NCBI GenBank assembly: GCA_021734255.1
Contig: JAIPJM010000010.1
Location: 1-64,000 of the forward strand
Source of the DNA: Fidelibacterota bacterium
GTDB taxonomy: Bacteria > Fidelibacterota > UBA8477 > JABMPR01
Length of the DNA stretch: 64,000 nt
Direction: 5' to 3'
The position numbers and the translations under genes are program-made. This document shows positions 26,301 to 35,271 of the stretch, one piece after another (the first letter of the stretch is position 1; every line of letters begins with the position of its first letter). The notes under the pieces were generated by a model, which worked only from the letters and a program-made list of their open reading frames with translations, was not told the origin of the DNA and made no database searches.

Positions 26301-26672
26301 AATCAGTTTTCTTGATAACTCATTACGCTTATCTTCCCAAAATTTCTTTTTGAGTGGAATATCTTTTTCGAAGAAAAAGTCGATTAATTTCTCTAAAAAT
26401 GTCCGTTTTAGAGGATCGCCCCGATGAGCCCATGTATCGAACTCGAAAACGAGCGTGTCCTCTGCAAGAGTAATTAATTTTTTCTTTACCAATTGAATAA
26501 TTGTACTTTTTCCAGTTCCCCATGACCCTACTAATGCGATGGACTTTCCATTCTCGTCGTTTGAGATAGTGTTGGCAATGCTATCAGCAATGCGAGCGTG
26601 CCCACCAAACAGGTCATTGTCCGTCGGTACATCAGAAAGGTATTTAATAACTATGCGGTTTTTATCAGCCAT
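23325..26672 (-). CDS. KAP-family P-loop NTPase
   Basis: 1115 residues. Walker A is VGSWGTGKSTII (residues about 48-59). A FEFDTWAHRGD motif follows. Two hydrophobic segments (about 138-160 and 178-200) are inserted between Walker A and Walker B. Walker B is KIVLVIDNLDRV (about 258-269). This is the hallmark layout of KAP NTPases: membrane-anchored STAND-like ATPases often found in mobile and defence islands. The remaining 750 residues are alpha-helical and lack a recognisable effector domain. It is transcribed alone. A role in phage defence or plasmid control is suggested by context only. Confidence 0.8.
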   Translation of the reverse strand: MADKNRIVIKYLSDVPTDNDLFGGHARIADSIANTISNDENGKSIALVGSWGTGKSTIIQLVKKKLITLAEDTLVFEFDTWAHRGDPLKRTFLEKLIDFFFEKDIPLKKKFWEDKRNELSRKLITTKTKRTPVLTGWGRVLSFSTLLLPVGIAFFAKSYDGILGQNQQGFTPGEWLGVILMSLPFAIAITKGIVGCFKDTGPYLMEESQVEDTVTLQTPEPTSIEFEEAFLLLMEQVHVETKSKIVLVIDNLDRVERDEAKLLWATMRSMISQEFDSNRKSTIPYVWLVVPFAEQSVRKWWGQEFQTNEDYLMERANANDRQVKIKNLEERNKYLADSFIEKTFDIVFSIPEPVLSRWVEFMKEKLSLAFSGLSEEEAYDIVRAYDHDKKSDNDLAPRKIVQFINRLGLSISQWQREIPIKDQVYHILFHEGPIKTFINEIPEQHKVQYLSEKYIHSLAALHFNIKPDNAIQALNYEAIRSAIQSGSLVDLEALAAFPGTDSLIDQVFENMLNEWIKSDPDIIGVAAYVLQAVEAIYEPRIRRWESQLQIALSQIDTFPILSQKGLIGYETLLSKDNTLAIENLIQVLSHVTVDDDGNLVDNLETWVQGTQNLITRLIAERGEDFRSKLVLGKTATDYLQIMSLLKEPEGTFCTDCLKPPSSDDEIVEALIKDIKSETVKLNYSTIINCLYQYNTEFDWSQFEAHLAERLNTSQMDANVVEAYMGCIDNFFRLGIIKWSTDTRLIEWVKGGNVYHFIQIAYEQKLDEITTLLLLVMRLDPRTNQGQNRGQSPAGRNTYATALNNKEILQGVVDLAESMGYAQEIIKTALSDANTISRNLIITAFCENEWSGGVFTSELFMVHYKYLNDLLDEDVYNRLIGALVKDSDLEEWIIEDGFDPDDIPLYLEILELGAFTSKPFLAFIKGYISTLEKSEWLEIIADDSQELHLISILIERGVNTVLRAPMRDAIMDRIEQHDIRQINIDKDEIDLLYNSLEGNQKKLLVKDIRDYLIESDGALMRVVDELPRDLFNCEIYKEKAEDIVRRMGRNIFERQEPAELDFFGRLVGTDCPQILKSIPKETKLDLKERVNSILDELGDDAPESVIGLKQTLSKWK

Positions 26673-26897
26673 AAGTAAATAGACTCCTGAATGTTTCGAT
26701 TATCTAAAAATTGGGTCGCAGGTGTTTATTCTCTCAGGGAAACAACTACCTGAAAGTACCTCTAGCGAAAATCCTTATAAATACTTCTTTGCGACTATTT
26801 CATGTACCGTAATGCAGGAACTTATCAATAGGTGCATTTATTCAAAGGTGAAAAATGTAGTCGATAGTCGGTTTTCTGTTTTCAGCCTTGCACTGAT

Positions 26898-27995
26898 CTA
26901 ATCGGAAAAGGGTCCAGTTTGATGCCGCATAATTTGTGATTCGATTTGTTCCACCTGGGCTTTCGCCCAATTTACCCAAGCCAAGCCATTCTCACTGCTG
27001 TTCATTGCTTCAACTGCCGAAATGAACTTTCGTGTTAATTCACAATTATGCCAAGTCTGAGCACCCTCGAACAGTCGATCTACTCTCTCGGTCTCCATCT
27101 GCCGTACTCTGGCCTCTACCCTTTCTTTTTCTGCTCGGGCCTGATACTCTTTCTCCCACTCTTCCTTCTCTTGGCGCCTGATCTTCTCATTCTCCGAGAT
27201 TTTTACCAGCAGGATTATGAATTCGTTTAACCTGTCCTCGATCTTCTTAACCTTGCCATCGGATATCACACTTTGTCCAGGGTAATAGTTCTTGATCCTG
27301 AGTGACAACTTCCCAGTTGGAACGAAGGCATACTGATTGGCATGTCGGCTCGTTTTGCGTTCAGGATTAGGTATTCGCTTCGATGATTCAAAGATATCGA
27401 AGGTGATCTCCTCACCGTGCACCTCCACAGATGTATAGCTTCCATATCCCTTCCGAGCAGTAACTGGATGACCACGTTTCTCGACTGCCTTAACCAGTGC
27501 ATCCATGATCCGAAGAGCCCTGCCAAAGCTTTCATCACCCACTGAGACTTCAAGACCGGGAGGTAGGTTGTGATATTCATGATAGTTTCGACTATTATAC
27601 ATATCATGACGCTGCTTCGTCTGTTTAACCAGAGGATGAGCATTCCTGAGTACACGCTTGACAACGACCTTATTCACCTCCCTGCTCTCAAACTCCTTCT
27701 GCTGTTCAATTAGCTCTGTAGTCGGACTCAGGTTCTTATCAACAGCACCCTTGATGGTGTATGTTTCCTGCCCACCTGGGCTCATAGGTGGCAGCTTGAT
27801 TTGCCTAACTCTCTTCCCATGTTGTTTCTTTGCCCAATAACCCAATCCTGGTTTTGGCACCTTGAGTTTCTTGCAGATCTTGCTTACAGCAACATCGGAG
27901 ATTCCAAGCTGCTTGGCAACCTTGGTGACAGGTTGTGCCCATACGCGGCCATATAATTCATCCCGTGTGATAGTTTTCTCTTCAGTCATATACAA
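26898..27995 (-). CDS. Uncharacterised protein with N-terminal HTH
   Basis: 365 residues. Residues about 10-60 read as a helix-turn-helix with a characteristic tail: ELYGRVWAQPVTKVAKQLG, then ISDVAVSKICKKL, then PGLGYWAKKQHGK. This N-terminal pattern recurs in hypothetical proteins of phages and genomic islands. The middle is mixed alpha/beta (about 140-240). The C-terminal third is a charged coiled coil (about 250-320, rich in Glu, Lys and Arg). It lies between the KAP gene (same strand) and a divergent replication-type gene. DNA binding is likely; anything further is unknown. Confidence 0.55.
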   Translation of the reverse strand: MYMTEEKTITRDELYGRVWAQPVTKVAKQLGISDVAVSKICKKLKVPKPGLGYWAKKQHGKRVRQIKLPPMSPGGQETYTIKGAVDKNLSPTTELIEQQKEFESREVNKVVVKRVLRNAHPLVKQTKQRHDMYNSRNYHEYHNLPPGLEVSVGDESFGRALRIMDALVKAVEKRGHPVTARKGYGSYTSVEVHGEEITFDIFESSKRIPNPERKTSRHANQYAFVPTGKLSLRIKNYYPGQSVISDGKVKKIEDRLNEFIILLVKISENEKIRRQEKEEWEKEYQARAEKERVEARVRQMETERVDRLFEGAQTWHNCELTRKFISAVEAMNSSENGLAWVNWAKAQVEQIESQIMRHQTGPFSD

Positions 27996-28211
27996 ACTTC
28001 TCCTATACTCATTGACATTGAATTTGACACCCTTTTTCTATATGTCCAAAAATCATACCCCCCTGTCCATTTTTCGTACGGGAGTCACGTATTTTTTACT
28101 GTATGTTACGTAGTTATTACGGTATATTAACCGCATATTTTACGCATCTAGTTCCGCAATAATTACTGCTGATAACAAAGGTGCATATAAACATAGAGTT
28201 TTTTTAATAAA

Positions 28212-28225
28212 GGCATATATATGCC
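28212..28225. promoter_or_regulatory. Perfect palindrome, candidate operator
   Basis: GGCATATATATGCC is a perfect 14-base palindrome in the AT-rich divergent region between the HTH protein gene (ends its start at 27995, minus) and the replication-type HTH gene (plus, start near 28264). It could bind a dimeric repressor; either neighbour encodes a possible one. Confidence 0.3.
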
Positions 28226-28263
28226 CAATTTTCTTCAACCAACAGGTAGCCAAGGAGATTCCC

Positions 28264-28959
28264 ATTAAAGAACGAGAGAAAAATCTGAACCTTGAATATA
28301 AGGAGAGCATTGTTGCTCATGGTTTCCTCCAGATTCCTAACAGGATTGCACAATCTAAGTTACTGAGCCTGTCAGCGAAATTAGTGTATGGATGCCTTTT
28401 ATCCTTTATCAGAGAGGATGGTCAAGGAAAGTGCTTCGCAAGGAAGAAAACCATAGCCTTGAAAACTGGCCTATCGGAAAAAACGGTAGAAAACGCATTG
28501 ATCAAATTGCGTGATTACGATTTAATTGACTGGGATTCTTCACCTGGACGAAGCAATCACTACTACTTGGACTCAGACACATTGGTGTTTGCGGAGGCTG
28601 AAAAGAAAATCGAGACATGGAGAGAAACCGATGAGGATTCCTTACTAAGATACATTGGAAGTGTTTTGTATGTTGACCCCTCGATTAGAGAACTGGTCAG
28701 GCATTGGGATAGGCTCAGGCTTGGCTACCAAAGGGAATTGACTTTGCCTCCATGGAATTCTGACGATGTTGATCGCATGAAAGCAATACTGGATCGCTTT
28801 AAGGATAATTCCATAATATTCCTAAACACAGTATGCTATGAATGGGGAGAACTACGAAAGGAGTACAGGAGGCCAAATGAGCCATTTCCTCCTCTTGAAC
28901 TTATTTCAAAGGCTTCATTCAAGCCTGCTCTTGTAAAGGGCCTCTTGAAGTCTACATAG
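28264..28959 (+). CDS. Replication-initiator-like winged HTH protein, possible ATT start
   Basis: The obvious start (GTG 28384) would delete the first part of a familiar domain. Reading upstream in frame gives GFLQIPNRIAQSKLLSLSAK followed by LVYGCLLSFIREDG, the usual opening of phage and plasmid replication-type winged helices, then RKKTIALKTGLSEKTVENAL as the HTH. The frame is open back to a stop at 28111, with no ATG, GTG or TTG before residue GTG 28384. AAGGAG at 28252-28257 is six bases before an ATT codon at 28264, which I propose as the start (231 residues). The C-terminal 100 residues are unassigned. The role is probably replication or its control in the island. Confidence 0.55.
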   Translation: MKEREKNLNLEYKESIVAHGFLQIPNRIAQSKLLSLSAKLVYGCLLSFIREDGQGKCFARKKTIALKTGLSEKTVENALIKLRDYDLIDWDSSPGRSNHYYLDSDTLVFAEAEKKIETWRETDEDSLLRYIGSVLYVDPSIRELVRHWDRLRLGYQRELTLPPWNSDDVDRMKAILDRFKDNSIIFLNTVCYEWGELRKEYRRPNEPFPPLELISKASFKPALVKGLLKST

Positions 28960-29422
28960 AATTTACTCAGAACTTGGTGATAACTTGAATGCTAAAGGGA
29001 GTAACCTCACCGGTCATATCTATAGCATCCTCCTCTTCCCTAATTATCACATATATTTAAATAATTATTACTTGTTATTTAGTAGATATTTTTATTAGCA
29101 TGAATATGCAATCCAGTTGCAATCGTTGTTTTTCTATATGTCAGACTTCATAATTGGGTGAGCACAGCTCTTAATACTTTAATCTATTTATCTATTCACA
29201 CGATTTTTTCGCGAGTATTCGCTGCTCTAGCCCATTCAATCCAAAATCAATACTACCATCAACCTAAACCAGTCCAACGCCGTATATTGACTTTACTGAA
29301 TTTGCTCAGGTGGACTCATCCTAACGGCGTTATCCGAAAACCAGACGGGCTACCTGAATTTTGATTCAGCTATCAATGTCATACGCTACAGCGATTGCCG
29401 TATTCTGTTAATATGAAATGAT
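28960..29422. other. Intergenic region without a convincing gene
   Basis: 463 AT-rich bases between the convergent replication-type HTH gene and hsdM. A 68-codon plus-strand frame (29158-29364) has no good ribosome binding site or motif. I see no clear terminator hairpin with a T-run for either gene. Confidence 0.4.
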
Positions 29423-30907
29423 CTATTCGGTGGTGTTGAGGTTCGCCAATACAGCCCTGAAGCTCTCTAGCCCTGCTTCAATATTCTCAATGATCTCTTC
29501 TGCCAGCACATCAGGCTCAGGCAGGTTATCAAGATCAGTCAGAGATTTATCCTTTAACCAGAAGATGTCCAAACTGGTCTTATCCCTGGCAACGATTTCA
29601 TCGTAGCTGTATTTACGCCAGCGTCCTTCCGGATTCTTTTCCTCATCCCATGTCTCAGTTCGTTTGAAGCGATTCGCAGGGTTGTAGCAGTCGATGAAGT
29701 CCTGAAGGTGTTCCAGGCGCATAGGCATTTTCTTAAGCGTGTGATGAATGTTGGTTCGATAATCGTAAAACCAGATTTCCTTGGTCCAGGGTTCCTTTTG
29801 GGCAGGCTTGTTGTCAAAGAAAATGACATTGGCTTTCACGCCCTGCGCATAGAAGATGCCTGTCGGTAGACGAAGGATAGTGTGCAATTCGGTCATTTGC
29901 ATGAGTTGCTTGCGAACCACCTCGCCAGAGCCCCCTTCAAAGAGCACGTTGTCAGGGACAACCACCGCTGCACGCCCCGTTGATTTTAACAGACTGCGGA
30001 TATGTTGTACAAAGTTAAGCTGCTTATTGGAAGTGGTGGTCCAGAAGTCCTGACGGTTATAGGTCAGATCATCCTTCTGCTGTTCTCCTTCTTCGTTGGT
30101 AAAGGTCATACTGCTTTTTTTACCGAAGGGCGGATTAGCCAACACAATGTCAACCGTGGTGCTGGGAGTGGCAACCAGGGCATCATTGGAGCTGATGGGA
30201 CTTTCTCCATCCATCTCACCAATATTGTGCAGAAACATGTTCATGAGGCACAGACGGCGTGTATTAGCAACAATCTCATTCCCCATGAAGGTCTCATGCT
30301 TGAGGAAGGCTTTCTGCTTCTGGTTAAGCTTGTAGTTCTTAACAAGGAAATCATAGGATGCCAGGAAGAATCCACCGGTTCCGCAGGCAGGATCACCAAT
30401 CACCTGCTCGGGTTCAGGTCGCATGCATTCGACCATGGCAGAAATTAAAGATCGAGGGGTGAAATACTGACCGGCTCCTGATTTTGTATCTTCAGCATTC
30501 TTTTCCAGCAGTCCTTCATAGATACTGCCCTTAGTGTCGGCTCCAAGGATAACCCAATCCGTTTCATCTACCATGCTGATCAGTCTGGCAAGCTTGGCGG
30601 GATCTTGGATTTTATTCTGTGACTTGGTGAAGATTTGCCCCAGCATACCAGGATATGTTCCAAGCTCACGTAGTAATGTTGCATATTGAATTTCCAACTC
30701 GGCACCTTTTCGAGAAGTGAGGCTTTTCCAGTTAAAATTCGCAGGGACTCCAACATCTCGGTTGTATGGCTCTCGACTATATTCGTCAGCCATTTTCAAG
30801 AATATCAGGTAGGTTAACTGTTCCAGGTAGTCACCGTATCCAACTCCGTCGTCGCGCAAGGTTGTGCAGTAACTCCAAACTTTTGAAACAATCGCATCCG
30901 CATTCAT
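29423..30907 (-). CDS. hsdM: Type I restriction-modification DNA methyltransferase subunit
   Basis: 494 residues, normal for HsdM. The N-terminal helical domain (about 1-130) is followed by the methylase core. Motif I is GDPACGTGGFFLASYDF (S-adenosylmethionine binding) and motif IV is VLANPPFGKKS, the NPPF form of N6-adenine methylases. It modifies adenine in the site recognised by HsdS. Its ATG overlaps the hsdS stop region by 4 bases (30904-30907), giving the order hsdR, hsdS, hsdM on the minus strand. All motifs look intact, so the enzyme should be active. Confidence 0.93.
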   Translation of the reverse strand: MNADAIVSKVWSYCTTLRDDGVGYGDYLEQLTYLIFLKMADEYSREPYNRDVGVPANFNWKSLTSRKGAELEIQYATLLRELGTYPGMLGQIFTKSQNKIQDPAKLARLISMVDETDWVILGADTKGSIYEGLLEKNAEDTKSGAGQYFTPRSLISAMVECMRPEPEQVIGDPACGTGGFFLASYDFLVKNYKLNQKQKAFLKHETFMGNEIVANTRRLCLMNMFLHNIGEMDGESPISSNDALVATPSTTVDIVLANPPFGKKSSMTFTNEEGEQQKDDLTYNRQDFWTTTSNKQLNFVQHIRSLLKSTGRAAVVVPDNVLFEGGSGEVVRKQLMQMTELHTILRLPTGIFYAQGVKANVIFFDNKPAQKEPWTKEIWFYDYRTNIHHTLKKMPMRLEHLQDFIDCYNPANRFKRTETWDEEKNPEGRWRKYSYDEIVARDKTSLDIFWLKDKSLTDLDNLPEPDVLAEEIIENIEAGLESFRAVLANLNTTE

Positions 30908-32409
30908 TTATTTTTTGTCCTTGTTCGCTTAACATCATGTTTAGTGGAAGCGATCCGCCTTACAAGATCACTCGCAGGCTCATCTTGAGGGTCCTGTTTT
31001 ATTAACCTCCCAGAAAACGCTTCTTTTAAAATTGATTGACGCATTGCTTCATTTTTTTTCAATGCATAATCAATCTCCTGACTGATTCGATTGACCTCGG
31101 AAAAGCCTTCATCCAAAACATTAACAATTTCTTGTTGCTCGCCCCTACTACATAGGGCAATGGGCATTTCTCTAAGTGTTGCGAGATTAATTCCAGTATA
31201 TGCGACCCCTCTTAATCTTTGTTTGAACCAATTCTCGATAATTGGACTGGCGATGTAATATTGTAGATATTCACTCATGATCGAATCAACGGTATCAATC
31301 ACTGCCACTTCCCTCGAAATGTTGTATCCTTCACAAGAATCTGGAACTACAGAAACGCCACCAAGAGTTCCGCGTATCGTCACAATGACCTCGCCACCTT
31401 TAAGAAGTGTTCTCCGGTAATGATCTGAAATAGCTGGCGAAATAGGTTTGACATATTCCAAGTCCAGGAACAATTTTCGTACATTGCTTGATCGTAATGT
31501 TGGAACACCGCCAAATTCATCCTTTCCAAGCTTGATTACACCGTACGAGATGGGTCTATCATGTCTAACAAGATCATTAATATTAACATATACCCACTCA
31601 GTGGGGAGTTCGGGTAAAGCCTCATCAGAAAGGGCTTCTACTCTTGGCGAATCCTTAAATTTGTTTTTCTTTGTACTCTGAAATGTTGAATTGTGTTTCA
31701 GCTCTGCATTGATCTTGGAGCGAGACTGCCGTATGTCTTCTAAAATATCTGTTGGTACTCTACTCCCATTAGCATTAGTACTTCTCCATTTTCCAGATAA
31801 ATGTCCGGCGAAGGCATGCTTCAGGATTGCTTGGCGGTACACCTCCAACTGCTTGCGGGCAGTGTTTAGGCTTTCAATGCCATTGTCCAATTCTGAGAAC
31901 AGTTCTTCGATTTTGGCAACGATGCGAACCTGTTCATTAGTTGGAGGTACTGGAATTGGTAACTTGCTGAATGCTGTACCTGAAATTTCTTTAAATGTAG
32001 TTCCCGTAGCTCTCTCTTCAGCCAACTGCTTAGCTGACTTCAAATAATAGAACACAAATTCATTGAAGACACCTTTGTAAGGAACAAGACTTTTGAATCC
32101 TTGGTTAGTACACATTGGATGTGAACTTATCACAACATAACCAATGGGTGCTCTTGAGGAAAAATGCACACTTCCAGGAGGCATTAGCTTCGCTGAACTA
32201 TGCTGCAAGCCAGCCTCAGAGATACTCTTCGCTCCTTTGGCTATTGTCTTGTGCTTGTACTTGGTTAAATCTGCCGGTGAAATCCAATTTATTTCACCCC
32301 CCCAGTATTCTTCAACTTTCGTTGATGGGGTTCCACCAGAAACAACATCACCGAGCTTTTTTAACTCTGTCCACTCCCAACTCCTGGGTGTTTTCCAGAG
32401 CTCATTCAT
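30904..32409 (-). CDS. hsdS: Type I restriction-modification specificity subunit
   Basis: 501 residues. There are two target-recognition domains (about 8-165 and 265-430), each followed by a conserved helical spacer: EQVRIVAKIEELFSELDNGI (about 170-190, continuing to RQAILKHAFAGHLSGKW), and a matching C-terminal one with QQEIVNVLDEGFSEVNRI then RQSILKEAFSGRL. This is a complete two-domain HsdS that should recognise a bipartite site. It overlaps hsdM by 4 bases and starts at the last base of the hsdR stop region (32409). I saw no second hsdS fragment or inverted repeat that would allow shuffling. Confidence 0.92.
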   Translation of the reverse strand: MNELWKTPRSWEWTELKKLGDVVSGGTPSTKVEEYWGGEINWISPADLTKYKHKTIAKGAKSISEAGLQHSSAKLMPPGSVHFSSRAPIGYVVISSHPMCTNQGFKSLVPYKGVFNEFVFYYLKSAKQLAEERATGTTFKEISGTAFSKLPIPVPPTNEQVRIVAKIEELFSELDNGIESLNTARKQLEVYRQAILKHAFAGHLSGKWRSTNANGSRVPTDILEDIRQSRSKINAELKHNSTFQSTKKNKFKDSPRVEALSDEALPELPTEWVYVNINDLVRHDRPISYGVIKLGKDEFGGVPTLRSSNVRKLFLDLEYVKPISPAISDHYRRTLLKGGEVIVTIRGTLGGVSVVPDSCEGYNISREVAVIDTVDSIMSEYLQYYIASPIIENWFKQRLRGVAYTGINLATLREMPIALCSRGEQQEIVNVLDEGFSEVNRISQEIDYALKKNEAMRQSILKEAFSGRLIKQDPQDEPASDLVRRIASTKHDVKRTRTKNK

Positions 32410-35240
32410 TACGCAACCAGAGCCTCATTCATCTCCTTCAGAAGTCCATCCATACCTGTGCCAAACAGGGTATATATTTTACCCATCCCGCCATGGGCAT
32501 CGAATGGTGCCATATCAAGATCATCCCTTTCGATATGGAATGAACTTGCAATATGATCACGGATCATCTGGAGCCATTTCATTTGTTCCTCATTGAACTT
32601 TACACCTGCTCCTGCATGATACTTCAAGATCCAGTCTTGAAAGTTACGACGAACTGTTGAATCATAGCTCGTCAGTTTCTCATCCAAGCCACACACTCTC
32701 CGGATCATGGCCACCAGAGCAGTGAGCTCATTGATTGGCTGCTTGCCTTCGTAATGCTCCAGCTGTGAGTATGCTTGCCAGATACGCATGGGAGCCAGAG
32801 CCGGCTTGTCTGTTTTTAACCTGTCTGCAATGTCACGAATCATCTTAAATGTTATATCACGCCGCCGATGGGGCTGGTCAAAATAAATCTGTAAGGCTTC
32901 GATCTCATCCTTATGATCCTGCAAATACTGCGTGAATTCCTGTGTCAATTCAGTGGCTTTTTCAGTCGAGGTAGAATCCCATTCGGCACGGGTCAGCTCA
33001 TCCAAGGTCTCATGGTCAATTTTCTGATTTTTGTCTCGTCTGATGGTGTCGATAGTATCCACCACATCCCCAGTAAAAACACTAGCAAATTCTTTGACAA
33101 ATTCTTCCTGGGCCTCATTGCGAAGGTCATCACCAGGATTCTGCCCCTCTGACAGATCAGCCATTTCCAAAGCCCGTTTTTCAATTCTGTCGGGATCAAT
33201 GGCATCAAACAATCCCTGAACAATGGTTTGTAATGGAACACCCTCCGTCACACGCTCAATCTTTGCCTTGTCCCCATCATCGAGCTGTTTATTCAAGCGA
33301 GCCAAACGACCTGCCAATGAGCTCACCGTGTCGGCATCGCTTACCCCCATCATCACGCCCATCATGAGATCTTTTAAAGGAACTCCAGGCTTGGTGATCA
33401 AGGGCCGGCTACTTGTCTTCAAGGACTTGGTGACACCAATGGCATCCACAATCACGTAATGGGTTTTGGCACTGGCAGATGAGGGTGTCACCTTCTTTAA
33501 ATCGTCATGGTCCAAAGTTCTGGTTCCGCGACCTTTCATCTGCTCGAAATAGTTCCGGCTCTTCACATCTCGCATGAACAGCAGACACTCCAGTGGCTTC
33601 ACATCCGTCCCGGTGGCAATCATGTCCACTGTGACAGCAATCCTTGGATTATAGTTGTTCCTGAATTGCGACAACACCGTGTTGGGGTCTTCAGCTTCGT
33701 CGATCACATTCCCATCATTGTCATACCAGCCTTTAGCGGTTTTGTATGTCACCTTCTTGCAAAACGCATTGTCCTCGGCAAACTCTTCACGAACAGTCTG
33801 GATAATGTCATCGGCATGGCTATCTGTCTTGGCAAAGATCAAGGTTTTAGGGACTTCTTCTCTGCCTGGAAAAATGTCCGGTAAGCTATTCTTGAATGCT
33901 TTAACCACTGTCCTGATCTGGTCAGGGTTGACGATATCCTTATCAAGCTGCTTGCGGTTGTAGGCTTCATCTTCATCCTGGAGCTCCCAGGTTTTCCTGC
34001 GGGTGACGCGCTCACGTAATTCAACGGCTTGCTGGGCTTTGATCGTGCCACCTTGCCTGCTCACCTTGCTATCAATGATAAATACTTCATTGCCGACATT
34101 GACACCATCGGCAACGGCCTGTTCATGGGAGTAGTCACTCACCACGTTCTTTTTGAAGAAGCCATAGGTTCTACTATCAGGCGTTGCGGTAAGGCCAATG
34201 AGATAGGCATCGAAGTAATCAAGCACTTGTCGCCACAGGTTATAGATGGATCTGTGACATTCATCGATGACAATGAAATCGAAAAACTCGATGGGAACCT
34301 TTTCGTTGTACTCAACAGGTACAGGCAACTTTGGTTTGGTCATCTGCTCTGCTGGGTTCATCTCTTCAAGGCTATCATCCAGATTTTCGCCCTTCAAGAT
34401 GGCATACATACGCTGGATCGTACTGATGCATACTTGGGCATCTTTGGGTACATGGGAGGACTTCAAACGCTGCACAGCGTATAATTCAGTGAACTTGCGC
34501 GTATCGTCTGTTGGGGTGAAGTTGAGCATTTCCTGTTCAGCTTGCTTCCCCAGATTCTTTGTATCCACAAGAAACAGGATGCGCTTGCCCTTGGCATGTT
34601 TCAGTATGCGATACATGGCGGTGATAGCCGTATAGGTCTTCCCTGCGCCAGTTGCCATTTGAATCAATGCTCTGGGGCGATCTTCTCTCAGGGATTGCTC
34701 CAATTTGGTTATAGCAGCCTCTTGACAGTCTCTCAAGCCTAAAGCCCGTGCTGGGAGCCCATCTGGATTTAGCAAGGGCGTGTTGGCCAATCTGGCTCTC
34801 AGAGAAGTCCGAAGATCGAGTGACTCTTTAAATGTTTCCGGACGATGAAATGTGAAGACCTCCCGAGACCTGGGTTTGGGATCTCTACCGTCCGTGAAGC
34901 GGGTGATCACACCTGTACTTTCATACAAGAATGGGAGCGGCTCTTTATTATTCACCCACTTTAGCTTCGCAGAAGCATAACCTTCGGTCTGATCCTCAAC
35001 AGTGGTAATATTTTGTCCCGCTTCTTCGCGTTTTGCCTCAACCACACCGACAGCTTTTTTATCGACGAATAGCACATAGTCAGCAGGTCCCACATCAGTC
35101 TGATACTCCCTCACTGCTTGACCAAGACCTTCATTCAAGTTGATATGCTTCTTGTCCTGAACTGACCAGCCAGCGAAGCGGAGCATCCGATCAATTTCAT
35201 TGCGGGCAATTTGTTCGGGAGTTTGGTTAGCCATCATCAT
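32409..35240 (-). CDS. hsdR: Type I restriction endonuclease/translocase subunit
   Basis: 943 residues from the first of three consecutive ATGs at 35240 (AGAGGCAA upstream); a longer frame to 35300 is unlikely. The N-terminal nuclease domain has DYVLFVDKKAVGVVEAKREE, the PD-(D/E)XK core (E-x-K). The SF2 translocase follows with Walker A QMATGAGKTYTAI, DEAD-box IDECHRS and motif VI-like MKGRGTRTLD. The C-terminal helical region binds the methylase. The sequence resembles the EcoEI/type IB-like branch. Together with hsdS and hsdM it makes a full ATP-dependent restriction system. Confidence 0.92.
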   Translation of the reverse strand: MMMANQTPEQIARNEIDRMLRFAGWSVQDKKHINLNEGLGQAVREYQTDVGPADYVLFVDKKAVGVVEAKREEAGQNITTVEDQTEGYASAKLKWVNNKEPLPFLYESTGVITRFTDGRDPKPRSREVFTFHRPETFKESLDLRTSLRARLANTPLLNPDGLPARALGLRDCQEAAITKLEQSLREDRPRALIQMATGAGKTYTAITAMYRILKHAKGKRILFLVDTKNLGKQAEQEMLNFTPTDDTRKFTELYAVQRLKSSHVPKDAQVCISTIQRMYAILKGENLDDSLEEMNPAEQMTKPKLPVPVEYNEKVPIEFFDFIVIDECHRSIYNLWRQVLDYFDAYLIGLTATPDSRTYGFFKKNVVSDYSHEQAVADGVNVGNEVFIIDSKVSRQGGTIKAQQAVELRERVTRRKTWELQDEDEAYNRKQLDKDIVNPDQIRTVVKAFKNSLPDIFPGREEVPKTLIFAKTDSHADDIIQTVREEFAEDNAFCKKVTYKTAKGWYDNDGNVIDEAEDPNTVLSQFRNNYNPRIAVTVDMIATGTDVKPLECLLFMRDVKSRNYFEQMKGRGTRTLDHDDLKKVTPSSASAKTHYVIVDAIGVTKSLKTSSRPLITKPGVPLKDLMMGVMMGVSDADTVSSLAGRLARLNKQLDDGDKAKIERVTEGVPLQTIVQGLFDAIDPDRIEKRALEMADLSEGQNPGDDLRNEAQEEFVKEFASVFTGDVVDTIDTIRRDKNQKIDHETLDELTRAEWDSTSTEKATELTQEFTQYLQDHKDEIEALQIYFDQPHRRRDITFKMIRDIADRLKTDKPALAPMRIWQAYSQLEHYEGKQPINELTALVAMIRRVCGLDEKLTSYDSTVRRNFQDWILKYHAGAGVKFNEEQMKWLQMIRDHIASSFHIERDDLDMAPFDAHGGMGKIYTLFGTGMDGLLKEMNEALVA

Positions 35241-35271
35241 GGGGTTGCCTCTTAAAGATTCTCTACAGGGA

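Noticed and set aside
29158-29364. 68-residue plus-strand gene
   Set aside because: Start is weak, no motif, and it ends in the gap before hsdM; judged a chance frame.
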